From the NCBI GenBank assembly GCA_014529385.2, contig CM043964.1:1096997-1154996 (forward strand): 58,000 bases of DNA, read 5' to 3'. Shown in pieces: positions 43,356 to 54,493 of this stretch. How positions within the stretch are numbered: the first letter of the stretch is position 1; every line of letters starts with the position of its first letter. The notes beneath the pieces are model-generated. The model was not told the DNA's origin. It worked only from the letters and a program-made list of their open reading frames with translations, and did no database searches. This DNA is from Adiantum capillus-veneris (lineage: Eukaryota > Streptophyta > Polypodiopsida > Polypodiales > Pteridaceae). The translations under genes were made by a program, and so were the position numbers.

Positions 43356-44422
43356 ATCTTTTCCAAGAGTTTTGGGGGGAGGCATTGAAAACTGCAGTTC
43401 ATATTTGCAATCGCTCTCCTAATAGTACACTGAAAAATGACATTCCAGAGGAGGTTTGGTCTGGCAAACCTGCCTCTTACGATCATTTGAGAGTATTCGA
43501 CTCCGAAGCTTTTGTTCATGTACGCAATGACTTGAGAACAAAGCTTGATATGAAGTCCATTAAAGGAGTCTTCCTAGGTTATGGGAAAGAAGGTGAAATG
43601 AGCTATAGAGTGTGGTTACCACAGTTTAGAAAGGTAATACGCAGCCGAGATGTTGTGTTCAATGAGGCAAAATTGCTTAAGAATGCTACAAAATTTGATG
43701 CTAACAAGAAAACAGACAGATTTCAGCCTTCCGTGCCACCCATTGATGTTGAAAAAGAGCCTCATGATGCATTACCGCAAGCTGAAATTGATAATAAGCC
43801 GGTTAACCTTCAGCCAGAAGAGGTAGGACATGATTTTGATGCTCCTAATGAGGATGGACAGCCACCTGAATTGGTTGAAAATGATTTTCAACAGCATGAT
43901 AGAGCTGAAAATGAGTTGCCTTATGATGTAGAACCATTGCCTGAGAATGTAGATCATTGGGTACACAGGTCAACTCGTTTGAGAAGGCAACCGCAGAGAT
44001 TTAACCCCTCTTTGGATCATGTAATGTTGACAGATGAGGGTGAACCTTGTACATATAAAGAGGCCAAATCATGTGAGTCAAGCAGTAAGTGGGAGCTTGC
44101 GATGCAAGAGGAAATGAAATCCTTGTTTGCAAATGATACTTGGGATCTTGTGCCATTGCCTAAAGGGAGAAAGGCTCTTTCTAACAAATGGGTATACAAG
44201 ATTAAGATAGTGGAAGAAAAACCCAAGTACAAGGCAAGATTGGTTGCAAAAGGATATGCACAGAAAGAAAGAATTGATTTTCAAGAAATATTTTCTCATG
44301 TTGTAAAGCTTACAACTTTACGTGTCCTTTTTGCTCTCGTTGCGGTGCTTGATTTGGAATTGAATCAAATGGATGTAAAGACGTGTTTTTGCATGGTGAC
44401 ATTAAAGAGGACATATACATAA
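43356..44422 (+). pseudogene. Copia G integrase C-terminus and RT start
   Basis: A long open frame (in 43295-44422): WGEALKTAVHICNRSPNSTL, VWSGKPASYDHLRVF, GVFLGYGKEGEMSYRVW, an acidic linker, then RT: FANDTWDLVPLPKGRKAL, NKWVYKIK, KARLVAKGYAQKE, and NQMDVKTCFCMVT. There a small indel shifts the frame (expected FLHGDI). Confidence 0.92.
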
Positions 44423-45566
44423 ACAGCCTGAAGGTTTTGTAGTTTCTACACGCGAGGAACTTGTATGCAAACTGAAAAGGGCTCTGTATGGTTTGAGACA
44501 ATCATCACGACAGTGGTATAAGAAGTTTGACACTTTTATGATGTCTCAAGGCTTTAAATGCAGCCATGCAGATCATTGTTTGTATATGAAAAGGGATGAA
44601 GATGGTAGTCCCATCATACTTGTTCTCTATGTTGATACTTGTTCTCTATGTTGATGACATGCTGCTTGCCGGGAAACATAAGACTAGTCTTGATGCTCTG
44701 AAACGTAAGCTAAATTCAGCATTTGCTATGAAGGATTTGGGTGATGCAGAGCATATTTTGGGCATGCGTATTAAAAGAGATAGAAAGCTGAAATTGTTGT
44801 TTTTATCTCAAGAAAGGTACATTGCAAAAGTACTTGACAGATTTAATATGGTTGATGCTAAGTCTCTTGGGGTACCTTTACCTCCATACACTAAGCTTAG
44901 CAAAGCAAATTGCCCGAAGGATGAAATGGCGAAAGCAATGAAGGGTATCCCTTAGGCATCAGCTTGTGGTTCTCTTATGTATGCTATGGTTGCCACTCGT
45001 CCCGACATTGCTTATGCAGTGGGAGTTGTTAGTCGATACATGTCGAATCCTGGTAAAGCGCATTGGGAAGCTGTCAAATGCATTCTGAGATATTTGAAAG
45101 GTACACAATCAAAGTGTATCTGTTATGGCAAAAGTGACTTAAAGTTGCAGGGATATTGTGATGCAGACATGGCAAGTGACATGGATACCAGGAAATCTAC
45201 CAGTGGATATGTATTTTCCATTGCTAGTGGTGCAGTCTCTTGGTGTTCTAGGTTACACAAAATTGTGGCATTGAGTACTATCGAGCCTGAATATATTTGA
45301 GCCACAGAGGCTTCAAAGAGGCCATTTGGTTGGGCAGACTTGCAAAAGAACTTGGCATGCCTGCTCATCCACCCGTGTTGGGTTGTGATAGCCAGAGTGC
45401 TGTCTATTTAGCCAAAAATGCCATGTTTCATGCGCGTACCAAACACATAAATGTGCGGTACCACTTCATACGACAGGTATTGGAGGATGGTCTAGTCACC
45501 TTGACTACCAAAAGTCTTGCTAAGGCTCAACATGAGCATTCCATACAGCTGGTGGGAGTTGGTTAA
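44423..45566 (+). pseudogene. Copia G RT active site and RNase H
   Basis: KQPEGFV, ELVCKLKRALYGLRQS and a YVDD catalytic box. A 19-bp tandem duplication (44618-44636 and 44637-44655) falls exactly at VLYVD and shifts the frame. The second copy continues LVLYVDDMLLAGKHKTSLDA, LNSAFAMKDLGDAEHILG, then a TAG (44953-44955), ATRPDIAYAVGVVSRYM, GYCDADMASDMDTRKSTSGY, a TGA at 45298-45300, KEAIWLGRLAKELGMP, CDSQSAVYLAKN, RTKHINVRYHFIR (RNase H end). Stop at 45564-45566. Confidence 0.93.
44618..44655. repeat. 19-bp tandem duplication in the copia YVDD box
   Basis: ACTTGTTCTCTATGTTGAT twice in tandem. One unit is the normal coding sequence of the VLYVD motif; the extra copy adds 19 bp and shifts the frame. 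Confidence 0.95.
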
Positions 45567-45804
45567 CGTAAAGGCGTCATTTATGCCTTTAAGTGGACAC
45601 AATTTTTTAAAGTCACTTATAATAAAAGTGGGAAAACCCAAAACTCACTTATTGAGTTTTCCCCAAAAACGTGAGCTCTCTCTCTCTCTCCCTGCTTCGA
45701 TCCCTAGCGCTTCCTCTCTGCTGCACTCCACCTCCTGCTTCTTGCTCCAATCCTGCACTACATCGCGATGCGCACCTACCGGTACCTTCTGCTTTGCGCT
45801 TTCA
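45560..45804 (+). repeat. 3' LTR of copia G
   Basis: Begins TGGTTAACGTAAAGGC after GGTGGGAGT; lacks about 30-40 bp of the left LTR near its start. Otherwise close to the left LTR; ends GCGCTTTCA before CCGCC. Confidence 0.9.
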
Positions 45805-47060
45805 CCGCCTAGAGGTTAGTCAGAAATCTCCTCTCGAGGTTTCTGGCTTCGCTCCTGGTATGGACTCTCTCATCACAAAAGAGTGTCTTGATGTGTTGTT
45901 TACAGTTCAACAAGCTGCTTTTCGTAGGAAATTTCTCGTGTCTCCTCTTTCAGCATGTGATATGCTTTTGGGTATTAGATGGTTTCGTGAGCATAACCCT
46001 CTCATTGATTGGGAAGCTAACACTCTCACATTAAATGCCAAGACTGACTCCCCCCTCATCATTCTTGTTGAGGAGAGTTTGCATTCTTTGCCTCTCATTT
46101 CTCATGTACAGGTAAAGCGTGAATTACAACGAGGAGCACAAGCGGCATTCATCTATGCTGCTCCAGTTTCCAAGAGCATTCAGACTCCAGCTAAGTATTC
46201 AGATTTGTTTACCAAGTTTAAACATCTTTTTTTGCAAGATGATCTTCCACCTCATCTCCCACCCGAGCGGCCAAAGTACCATCGCATCGAGCTTATGGAG
46301 GGGGCACAGCCTGTCAGTAAGGCTCCCTATCATTTAAACAAAACAAAGGAGGAAGAGTTGAAGCGACAACTCACGGAGTTGGTGGCTAGAGGATTCATAC
46401 GTCCTAGTGTAAGTCCTTTTGCTGCTCCTATTTTGTTTGTTCACAAGAAGGGTGGTTCTCTCGTTTGTGTGTTGATTACAGGCTTTGAACAAGATGATCG
46501 TCAAGAACAAGTTTCCGATGCCTCGCATTGAGTATATCCTAGATAGGCTCAATGGGGCAAAGGTTTTCAGAAAGGTCGATCTCAAGAGTGGATACCATCA
46601 GGTACGGGTATTCAAAGGCAACATCTTTAAGACCACTTTTTGCACCAAGCGAGGGCAATGGGAGTATATTGTTATGTCTTTTGGATTGACAGGTGTCGTG
46701 GGTACATTTAATCGTCTCATGGTAGGCCGTTTCGGCGATATGGTCGATGTATGTGTGTTCATCTTTTTGGATGATATTCTCATTTTTTTCTGCATCGTGG
46801 GAACAACATGAAAAGGATGTCGAAAGGGTACTAACCCTTTTGGATAAGTGTCAGTTGTACATTGCAGTTAAGAAGTCTGAATTTTTTCTTACTGAAGTCA
46901 CTTATCTAGGTTATATTATTTCTGCAGAAGGCGTCAAGCTAGATCCCGCGAAGATGGAACAAGGTCGTATTGGGATTTGCCTAAAACTGTATATGATGTG
47001 CGTTCTTTTCTTGGTTTATGTCAAGCATATAGTTCGCACATAGAGAATTTTGCACACATT
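45805..47060 (+). pseudogene. Element E protease end and reverse transcriptase
   Basis: Resumes the E frame after copia G. 45805-46470: FAPGMDSLITKECLDVLFTV, SACDMLLGIRWFREHNPLID, YHRIELMEGAQPVSKAPYH and RGFIRPSVSPFAAPILFVHK (Ty3/gypsy RT start). After a shift, 46485-46811: NKFPMPRIEYILDRLNGAKV, KVDLKSGYHQVRV, MSFGLTGVVGTFNRLM and FLDDIL (the normal Y/FxDD catalytic box). After another shift, HEKDVERVLTLLDKCQLYIA and FFLTEVTYLGYIIS. Several stops; inactive. Confidence 0.92.
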
Positions 47061-47570
47061 GCCGCACCTATGACTGATGTATTGAAAGGGATAAAGACTC
47101 GTCAGTGAGTAGACTTACCCGAAGCAGCCATTGAGGCTTTCGCAGCTCTCAAGGTTGCGGTGACAGAAGCACCGTATCTTATCCTTGCCTCTTGGGATGA
47201 CCCCTTTGAGGTATGGACGGATGCGAGCAATGTCGCCATAGGCGATGTGCTTCAACAACATGGTCGTCTTGTAGCTTTCTTTAGCCGGAAGCTCAATAGT
47301 GCGGAAAAGAATTATTCAGTTTATGATAAAGAACTTTTGTCTGTCATTCACTCTCTTAAGCATTGGAAGCATTTTCTTTATGGTAGAGAGTTTACAGTTC
47401 GCACAGATCATCAAGCCCTCAAGTGGCTCCAGTCTATGCCTAGTGCACATTGGAGCGATCGCCAGGCACGGTGGTCACAATTTTTTGATCAATTTGGAGG
47501 TTTAATTAAGTATGTGCTTGAAAAAGCTAACCCTGTTGCAGATGCATTAAGTTGCAAAGGACAGATTTTG
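47061..47570 (+). pseudogene. Element E RNase H
   Basis: In frame from about 47160: VWTDASNVAIGDVLQQHG (catalytic D), LVAFFSRKLNSAEKNYSVY, DKELLSVIHSLKHWKHFLYG, VRTDHQALKWLQSMPSAHW and EKANPVADALSCKGQILAL. The last portion, ILALESRST, is the point at which the non-autonomous fusion protein rejoins this polyprotein (ILALEPRSKEP). Confidence 0.92.
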
Positions 47571-48550
47571 GCTCTTGAGTCAAGGTCCACATTGTCTATT
47601 CAGGGTGTGTCTTTCGACAGCATGAAGAATCAGTATGCGGATTCCGAGTTTGGTAAGCATTGGTTGCAGACTCTTGCTTCCCAAGGGCCAAGCAACTATC
47701 TCATTCGTGATGATTTGTTGTATTTTCGTCAACGTTTATGTGTGTTGCCCTCTCTCAGGCCAACCATATTGCATGATGCACATGATTCTCTCACGGGTGG
47801 GCACAGGGGAATGAACAACACTTTGGAAAAAATAGAAAGATTCTTTTATTGGCCTAAAATGCGAAAGAATGTTTTTCGTTATTCTCGATGGACCTTTTCA
47901 AGATATTTCCATGGATTTTGTGACTAACCTTCCACCAAGTTTGCATTCAAGGAACACTCAATGTTTGACAATTGTCGATCGTTTCAGCAAGTTTTGCATG
48001 TTGATTCCTTGTAAAGCCTGTAGCACGGTTGTTCATTAAGCATTGGTACGCCCCCTGCGGTTTGCCAAAATCAATTGTTTCAAATAGGGATGTTAAGTTC
48101 ACGTGCAATTTTTGGCGCGTACTCTTTGAAAATTTTGGTACAAAGTTGAATTTTTCATCGGCTTTTCATCCACAGTCATATGGCCAGACAAAGATTTACA
48201 ATCAATTGGCTTTTGATGTTTTAAAGTCATACGTGCATGATCAGCACTCTCAGCGGGAGCTCTATCTCCCATTGGTTCAGGCTGTTTTGAATGACTCTTT
48301 TTCCTCTGCCATTGGTCGAACTCCGTACGAAGCAGCTTTTGGCTGTCCGTTCAAGCCACTTTTGACTCGCTCGGTCAGTCAAATGCCTGATACCAATGCT
48401 GAAAGTCAGTCACTGGATTAGATTTCTGAGAGTGTGAAGCTTCGGCTAAGCAAGGCTCAGGAATCTTATTCGCGGCAGGCTAATAAGCATCGTCAGAATG
48501 TTTCGATTAAGGAAGGGGATTGAGTGTATTTAAGAATCATGAAGCAACGT
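47571..48550 (+). pseudogene. Element E integrase
   Basis: The zinc-finger part: YLIRDDLLYFRQRLCVLPSL, ILHDAHDSLTGGHRGMNNTL, IERFFYWPKMRKN. The CxxC of the H2C2 finger is missing; the sequence jumps after MRKN to DLSMDFVTNLPPSLHSRNTQ in another frame, indicating a deletion. The core continues in 48029-48421: YAPCGLPKSIVSNRDVKFTC, FSSAFHPQSYGQTKIYNQLA (the catalytic Glu of QTE is Lys here), GRTPYEAAFGCPF. It ends at TAG 48419-48421. Confidence 0.9.
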
Positions 48551-48966
48551 CTTAAACAAGTTGAAAAGAAGTGTCCAAAGTTGTCTTTTCGAATGTATGG
48601 TCCATTTCTAGTCATTAAAAAGATAAATGAGGTTTCAATGAAATTGCGGTTGCCTAACTCATAGTCAATGCACAACGTTTCCATGTTTCTTGTTTGAAAT
48701 TGTTTCAGGAAATGCCTCCAACAGACATTTCAGAAGAAGAAGAACCGAAGATCATAGATGAAGCTCAATTCATGGAGCCGGAGCAAGTGTTGTTGCATCG
48801 GTTTCGACATAGTTCGAAGAAGCAAGTGACACAATACTTTTTCAAGTTCAAGGATCGAGGGACCCACGAAGCGGTGTGGGTCGACAAAGAGTTTTTCAAG
48901 GATTATCCAGAGTTGTTGGCGGACTACAAGGAAGCCATGCAACTCGGTACCATTACCTCACTTTAA
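48551..48966 (+). pseudogene. Element E integrase C-terminus and chromodomain-like tail
   Basis: KCPKLSFRMYGPFLVIKKIN (integrase C-terminal domain), a broken stretch, then an open frame to the stop at 48964-48966. It contains EPEQVLLHRFRHSSKKQVTQ, FFKFKDRGTHEAVWVDKEFF, and PELLADYKEAMQLGTITSL. The K-F-K-x-R...W...LL...A pattern fits a degenerate chromodomain as found at the end of Ty3/gypsy chromoviral integrases, where it guides insertion to chromatin. The same ending is kept in elements A, B, C and F. Confidence 0.82.
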
Positions 48967-48977
48967 AAAGGAGGGTA

Positions 48978-49724
48978 TGTCACGTGACACATCCAACTCT
49001 ATGTATCCGTGGACAAGCTACACCATGATATCAGTCGAGTCAAACTAGCTTAGGAAGTGTTCTGATACTTTTGTGAGTCTGTTCGCAGACCGTGCATGCC
49101 CAGGCACTTAGAGTAGATGCATATCCTCTGGTTGCACACAGCATGATCATCAGCATTACCATCAGAATCCAACAGAATCCATCACGAGCATTTTCCAATG
49201 CATTAAACCTATTTTCCTATTTTTGACATTTTTCACTTATTATTTTAAGTGACTTTGGTTGGGAACTGAGTAGGGCAATTTGGGTAAGATAATATATAAG
49301 CAAACCTAGGCTAGCATCATTTGGCAGAAGAGCAAGCAGAACACACGCCAAAGCGCAACAAGTTTCCTCTCTCAACAAGACCCCCACCCTTGGCTGGCGT
49401 TTTCTCCTTAGCTTCATCAGCGTTATTTCAGCCTATCTGGCGATCTCAAGCAATGCTTCTAATCAGCAGATTCAGCAAGGATATAGCCTCTGCATTCAGC
49501 GTTTTTCAACAGCATCTAACCAATGTTTTTGGCCACCGATTGCAGCGTTTTTGGGCTGCCGATTCTAGCGTTTTGAAGCAGCCAAGTTCAGCCACTCATA
49601 GCATTCTTGGACCGCAGCCCCACAGCAGTTTTCAGTAACATTTAAAAGCCCTGCAGATTGCGTTTTTGCATCAGCAAATTTCAGCATTCTTTGCGTTTTT
49701 GGACAGCAGAGCAAGTAGAGTTTT
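48978..49724 (+). repeat. 3' LTR of element E, left part
   Basis: Starts TGTCACGTGACACATCC after the polypurine tract AAAAAGGAGGGTA. It is interrupted after GTTTT (49720-49724) by element F. The right part is 54127-54493. TATATAAG lies near 49290. Confidence 0.92.
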
Positions 49725-50947
49725 TGTAAGGTGCAGGGAATGAATGTTTGAACTTTGCTCAAGATGAGTGCTCCGAACAGTGCTCAAAGGTTCCTTTTAC
49801 TTACAGAAGGGAGAGCCTTCCGTTCCTTTAGTGACAGAGTGCAATGGACACAAACAAAGTGAATGGACACTGTGCATGAAAGTGTATGAGACTGAGAGAT
49901 AGAGAGAGAAGAGAGATACGACACAAGAGACGTCGTAAAACCCTCCTCCGAAGGCCCCACTCTCTATGGCGAAAGCGGTCTACTTATGATTGCACAAATC
50001 TCTACAATGCTTGGACTTGCCGCTATGAGGACGACGACGAGACGGGCTGAAATCTGGAAATGCCAAGGGCTGAAATCTGCAAATCTTTATCTGCTGAATT
50101 TTGACTCTATGTCGATGACAATGTCGATGGCGACGATACGACGACAACGCGCTGAAAACACAGATGCTGAAATCTGTGTTTTCCGGGCTGAAACTGTAAA
50201 CTTCACGGAATCTAACCGTGCGGCGAGTAACTGCTGCGGAAATGTGAGATTTGCGAGGTTCGGGACTTTATCTGCGGGTGCTAACTGCTGAAAACTGAAA
50301 ACGCTGATGTTCCGTCGCGGCAAATCTACAAAACGCCAGGGTTGATATGCAAACCAAAAACGTTAGGGCTGAAATTCTGTTGTTGTCGCCGGTTGCTCTG
50401 CAAAATGCAAAATGCTAGGCTGATCTGAGGTTCTCTCGTCGCCGGAATCTGCAAGTGCAAATCGTTGGCTGAACTAGTGTTGAAAACGCTAGGTATTGGC
50501 TCTGCTCCAAAAACGCTAGGTCTCTCAAGGGGGTTTCTGCTGGGGTTCTGCTGAGAAGGAGCATGTTTAGCATGTGGTCCTGCTGCCTCTTTTGCCAATT
50601 AGTGCTAGTCTAGGTTTGCTTATATACAAACTTACTCAATTTGCCCTACCTACTTTCCAACAAAAGTCACTTAAAAATAATAAGTGAAAAATGTCAAAAA
50701 TAGGAAAAATAGGCTAAATGCATTGGAAAATTCCCGGATTCTAATGGATTCTAATGGGAATGCTTATGATCATGCTGTGTGCAACCAGAGGATATGCATC
50801 TACACTAAGTGTCTGGACATGCACGGTCTGCGAACAGACTCACAAAAGTACCAGATCACTTCTAAATCTAAACTGACTGGACTAATTGAACCCTGATCAT
50901 GTTGTAGCTTGTCCACGGACACATAAGGTTGGATGTGTCACGTGACA
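49725..50947 (-). repeat. 3' LTR of element F
   Basis: Minus-strand LTR from 50947 (TGTCACGTGACACATCC) to 49725 (CACCTTACA). TATA region TATATAAG near 50625. Hairpin 1 is preserved with a U-G pair (GCTTTCGCC ATAGAGAGT type) near 49960-49980. Confidence 0.93.
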
Positions 50948-50959
50948 TCCCCTCCTTTT

Positions 50960-51212
50960 CAAAGTGAGGTACTAGTACCAAATTGTATGGTGTCGAGGGA
51001 GATCGCCAATAGCATCCGGAATCTTGGAAGGGACTCTTCGCCGGCCTATGGGTTGTGCGGTACTTGAACTTCATAAAGGTGTGCAACGCTTGCTTCTTTG
51101 GGCCGCACTAAAAGCGACACAAAGTCTTCTGTGGCTCCTTCAATGCTTCAACTTCGTGGAGTGTCATGCTTCTTTCTTCTTCAAGAATCTCCATGGCTGA
51201 AAATTCCTGAAA
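50960..51212 (-). pseudogene. Element F fusion ORF, C-terminal tail
   Basis: Reading the minus strand after a TGA (about 51213): WFQEFSAMEILEEERS in part, a TAG, then CGPKKQALHTFMKFKYRTTH, which corresponds to the chromodomain-like tail of C and E. A later shift disrupts the last LLAI/GTxTSL part. Inactive. Confidence 0.7.
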
Positions 51213-52274
51213 TCATTTCCAACACAAAACCATGAACATACCTACTCCATGTAAAGTGAGTGGAAAAAATCTTGTCTTCCTAAAAGACGGTGCATGCAAT
51301 GTAGGTGAACAAAGAGACGGAGTGCTAAATCGTTCACCACACACACGCAAAAAATGAGATCGAATCTTTCTCTTATCATCTAAATCAATCAACTGTGGCA
51401 ATCTACAACGGAAATGCCCATGCTTGGTGCTCATATTTTCATGTGCTCTTTCTACAATTGTGTCGTGCCAAGGAAGAGACATGGAATGTGACTTCCTTAG
51501 ATGCATACTTTTCAGCTTTTCATGAATAATCCGCATACATCCGTGCTCATTCATGAGTGAAACGTGCTCAACGTAAAATATGTCATACCTAGTAAAAGGG
51601 ATCACATATAGACGCGGACTAAAATACAGGAAACAATCACGAACAAAACACTCGAACAATGCGTACTGACTAATCATGCAAACACATACTACTTCCTGTA
51701 AGGGTTCTTTGGACCTAGGCTTGAGAGCCAAGATCGATCCTTCGTGATTGATCGAATCTGCAACGAGGTTAGCTTCGCTAGAAAAAGCATCCACTAACAC
51801 ATCATCGTTGTGAACAATCACATCATCTTCATGCAACTCATCATGCTTGTGAGAAATCACATCTTGATCATGCAAATCATCCTTCTTGTCATTGTCATCC
51901 AAATCATCATGCTCATCGTTATCATTCAAATCATCATGCTTTTCATACTCATGCAAATCCTGTGTGTCATGCTTGGGAGAAGAAGAGACTGAGAGAGTCT
52001 CCTTTCCCCAAATCTCTTGCATCTGTGCCTGAACTTGAGAAAAGAGTCGCCAGAACTCTTTGTTGTGTCGGTCGCTCTGTTCTTTGTCTTGCTTTGTTCT
52101 CTGCTTGTCCAATTTAGCTTGTCGTTGTTTGGCTTCCAAGCGTGCTTGCTCGCGCTCACGCGCTATGGCTGCAACTCTTTCTTGGTGTTCGCGCTCCATT
52201 TCTGCTTTTCTTTCTGCTCTTCTTGCTTCGTGTTCTAACTTCATGTCCATCACCATCTTGTCGAAAGCCTCCAT
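51213..52274 (-). pseudogene. Element F fusion ORF, uninterrupted middle part (353 codons)
   Basis: The longest open frame among the non-autonomous copies. A charged coiled-coil-like stretch (residues 1-80: EREHQERVAAIAREREQARL; EAKQRQAKLDKQRTKQDKEQ), WRLFSQVQAQMQEIWGKETL, His-Asp repeats (about 115-160: KHDDLNDNDEHDDLDDNDKK), DAFSSEANLVADSINHEGSI, then ILALKPRSKEP. The integrase-derived part follows: RDCFLYFSPRLYVIPFTRYD, VEHVSLMNEHGCMRIIHEKL, MSLPWHDTIVERAHENMST, KHGHFRCRLPQLIDLDDKRK, RSHFLRVCGERFSTPS. The true start (MV-TRSGMDTS-like, at 52411) is separated by a TGA and a frameshift. Role unknown, likely Gag-like. Confidence 0.78.
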
Positions 52275-52851
52275 AGGAGTTAGTGCAATCCTTAAATAGA
52301 TGGGGAAGGGGGAAGGTCGGAATAATCTCTTGGTGGGGAAAACTCTTCATCGCCTCTCTCATGCTCATCACCTGTATGCGAAGTATCCATTCCGCTTCAC
52401 GTGAAGACCATCTATTGAAGTCGTGGGTTCTTGTGGGTTCTTGTGGTCTTGGGTTCTTAAGTTCACGAGGAACTTGGATTCTTAGGTGTCTTGAGATTCT
52501 TGAGTTCTTGAGGGTCTTGAGGTTCTTTAGGTTCTTGGGGGTCTTCTTTCGCTTGCAATCTGTGTTTGAGAAGGATCTTCTCTTCACCCGAGTTCTACCA
52601 TTGGCGGCCTTGTGCTCACACCAAGGTTGCTTTTTTCCACCTCACTAAGTACACGGTCCGCTCTCAATGAGTGAAAAGAGGCACAAGGGGAGGCTCGACA
52701 AGCCCTTCTTTCCTGGGATTCCTGTCACTCTTCAAAAACACGATTAGGAATCAACACGCCCAAGCGAACTTGGGTTCGTGCAACCTCAACAAGCAAAAAA
52801 AAAAATTCTTGTGATTCTTGTGGTTCTTTCCTTGAGTGATACTGAACACTG

Positions 52852-52869
52852 CCAAAACTCTGATACCAA
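52852..52869 (-). promoter_or_regulatory. Primer-binding site of element F
   Basis: On the minus strand TTGGTATCAGAGTTTTGG, next to the 5' LTR end. Confidence 0.9.
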
Positions 52870-54121
52870 TGTTAGGTGCAACGGAATGAATGTTTGAACT
52901 TTGCTCCAAGATGAGTGCTCCGAACTGTGCTCAAAGGTTCCTTTTACTTACAGAAGGGAGAGCCTTCCGTTCCTTTAGTGAGAGAGTGCAATGGACACAA
53001 ACAAAGTGGATGGACACTGTGCATGAAAGTGTATGAGACTGAGAGATAGAGAGAGAAGAGAGATACGACACCAGAGACGTCGTAAAACCCTCCTCCGAAG
53101 GCCCCACTCTCTATGGCGAGAGCGATCTACTTATGATTGCACAAATCTCTACAATGCTTGGACTTGCCGACGATGTCGACAACAATGAGGACGACGACGA
53201 GACGGGCTGAAATCTGAAAATGCCAAGGGCTGAAATCTGCAAATCTTTATCTGCTGAATTTTGACTCTATGTCGATGACGATGTCGATGGCGACGATACG
53301 ACGACAACGCGCTGAAAACGCAGATGCTGAAATCTGCGTTTTCCGGGCTGAAACTGTAAACTTCGTGGAATCTGATCGTGCGGCGAGTAGCTACTGCGGG
53401 AAGGTGAGATCTGCGAGGTTCGGGACTTTATCTGCGGGTGCTAATTGCTGAAAATTAAAAACGCTGATGTTCCTTGATGTTTCGTCGCGGTAAATTTGCA
53501 AAACGTCGGGGCTGATCTGCAAACCAAAAATGCTAGGGCTGAAATTCTACTGTTATCGCCGGTTGCTCTGCAAAATGCAAAATGCTAGGCTGATCTGAGG
53601 TTCTGTCGTCGCCGGAATCTACAAGTGCAAATCGCTGGTTGAACTGGTATTGAAAACGCTAGGTATTGGCTCTGCTCCAAAAACGCTAGGTCTCTTGGGG
53701 GGGTTGTGCTGGGGTTCTGCTGAGAAGGTGCATGTTGAGCATGTGCTCCTGTGCTTCTTCTACCAATTAGTGCTAGTCTAGGTTTGTTTATATACAAACT
53801 TACTCAATTTGCCCTATCTACTTTCCAACAAAAGTCACTTAAAAATAATAAGTGAAAAATGTCAAAAATAGGAAAAATAGGCTAAATGCACTGGGAAGTT
53901 CTCTTGAAGGGATTCTGATGGATTCTAATGGGAATGCTTATGATCATGCTGTGTGCAACCAGAGGATATGCATCTACACTAAGTGGCTGGACATGCATGG
54001 TCTGCGAACACACTCACAAAAGTGCCAGATCACTTCTAAATCTAGACTAACTGGATTGACTGGACCCTGATCATGCTGTAGCTTGTCCACGGACACATAG
54101 GGTTAGATGTGTCGCGTAACA
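52870..54121 (-). repeat. 5' LTR of element F
   Basis: 1252 bp. Its start has decayed to TGTTACGCGACACATC (palindrome lost). Hairpin 1 near 53108-53130, GCGTTTT repeats, hairpin 2 with one mismatch near 52958-52978. Ends CACCTAACA. Confidence 0.92.
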
Positions 54122-54126
54122 GTTTT

Positions 54127-54493
54127 CAACGACCACGTAGCAAGCCAAACAGTAGCAGAGTAACCCGACAACTTCGACCCCTTGTAGATTCATCAAGCAT
54201 TCAATTTTCAACCATTAGACTTGCATCAGATAGCTTCTACATACACTTGTACCAGATTGTGCAATCAATAGTAGACCACTCTCGCCATCGAGAGTGGGGC
54301 CTTCGGAGGAGGGTTTTACGTCTCTGGTGTCTTATTCTCTTCTCTCTATCTCTCATCTCATGCACTTGATGTCCATTGCACTCTCTCATTAAGAACGAAA
54401 GGCTCTCCCTTCCGTAAGTAAAAAGGAACCTTGAGCACAGTTCGGAGCACTCACCTTGAGCAAAGTTCAACATTCATTCCGCTGCAGCTTACA
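54127..54493 (+). repeat. 3' LTR of element E, right part
   Basis: Continues the E LTR after element F: CAACGACCACGTAGCAAGCC through hairpin 1 (54277-54298), hairpin 2 (about 54392, one mismatch) and GCTTACA, followed by GAATG. Confidence 0.92.

Larger units (their letters stand above)
40704..45804 (+). mobile_element. Ty1/copia LTR retrotransposon G
   Basis: 5.1 kb insertion in the protease region of E with target duplication CCGCC (40699-40703 and 45805-45809). LTRs of 278 bp (40704-40981) and about 245 bp (45560-45804). Primer-binding site ACTGGTATCAGAGC at 40982. Purine tract GGTGGGAG before the right LTR. Gag, protease, integrase, RT and RNase H are in copia order. Frameshifts and stops make it inactive. 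Confidence 0.95.
49725..54121 (-). mobile_element. LTR retrotransposon F (non-autonomous), inverted, nested in the 3' LTR of E
   Basis: 4.4-kb complete insertion with target duplication GTTTT (49720-49724 and 54122-54126). Orientation is minus: 5' LTR 54121 to 52870, primer-binding site just below 52870, coding region 52411 to about 50960, 3' LTR 50947 to 49725. It has the same organisation as A and C, with no protease, RT or RNase H. Confidence 0.94.
37772..54493 (+). mobile_element. Ty3/gypsy LTR retrotransposon E, with nested copia G and element F
   Basis: 16.7 kb between GAATG duplications (37767-37771 and 54494-54498). After subtracting G (40704-45804 plus duplication) and F (49725-54121 plus duplication), E would be about 7.2 kb. 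It encodes gag with a zinc knuckle, protease, RT, RNase H, integrase and a chromodomain-like tail in Ty3/gypsy order. LTRs belong to the TGTCACGTGACA family shared with A-D and F, so E is the autonomous relative of those short elements. Many frameshifts; inactive now. Confidence 0.93.
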
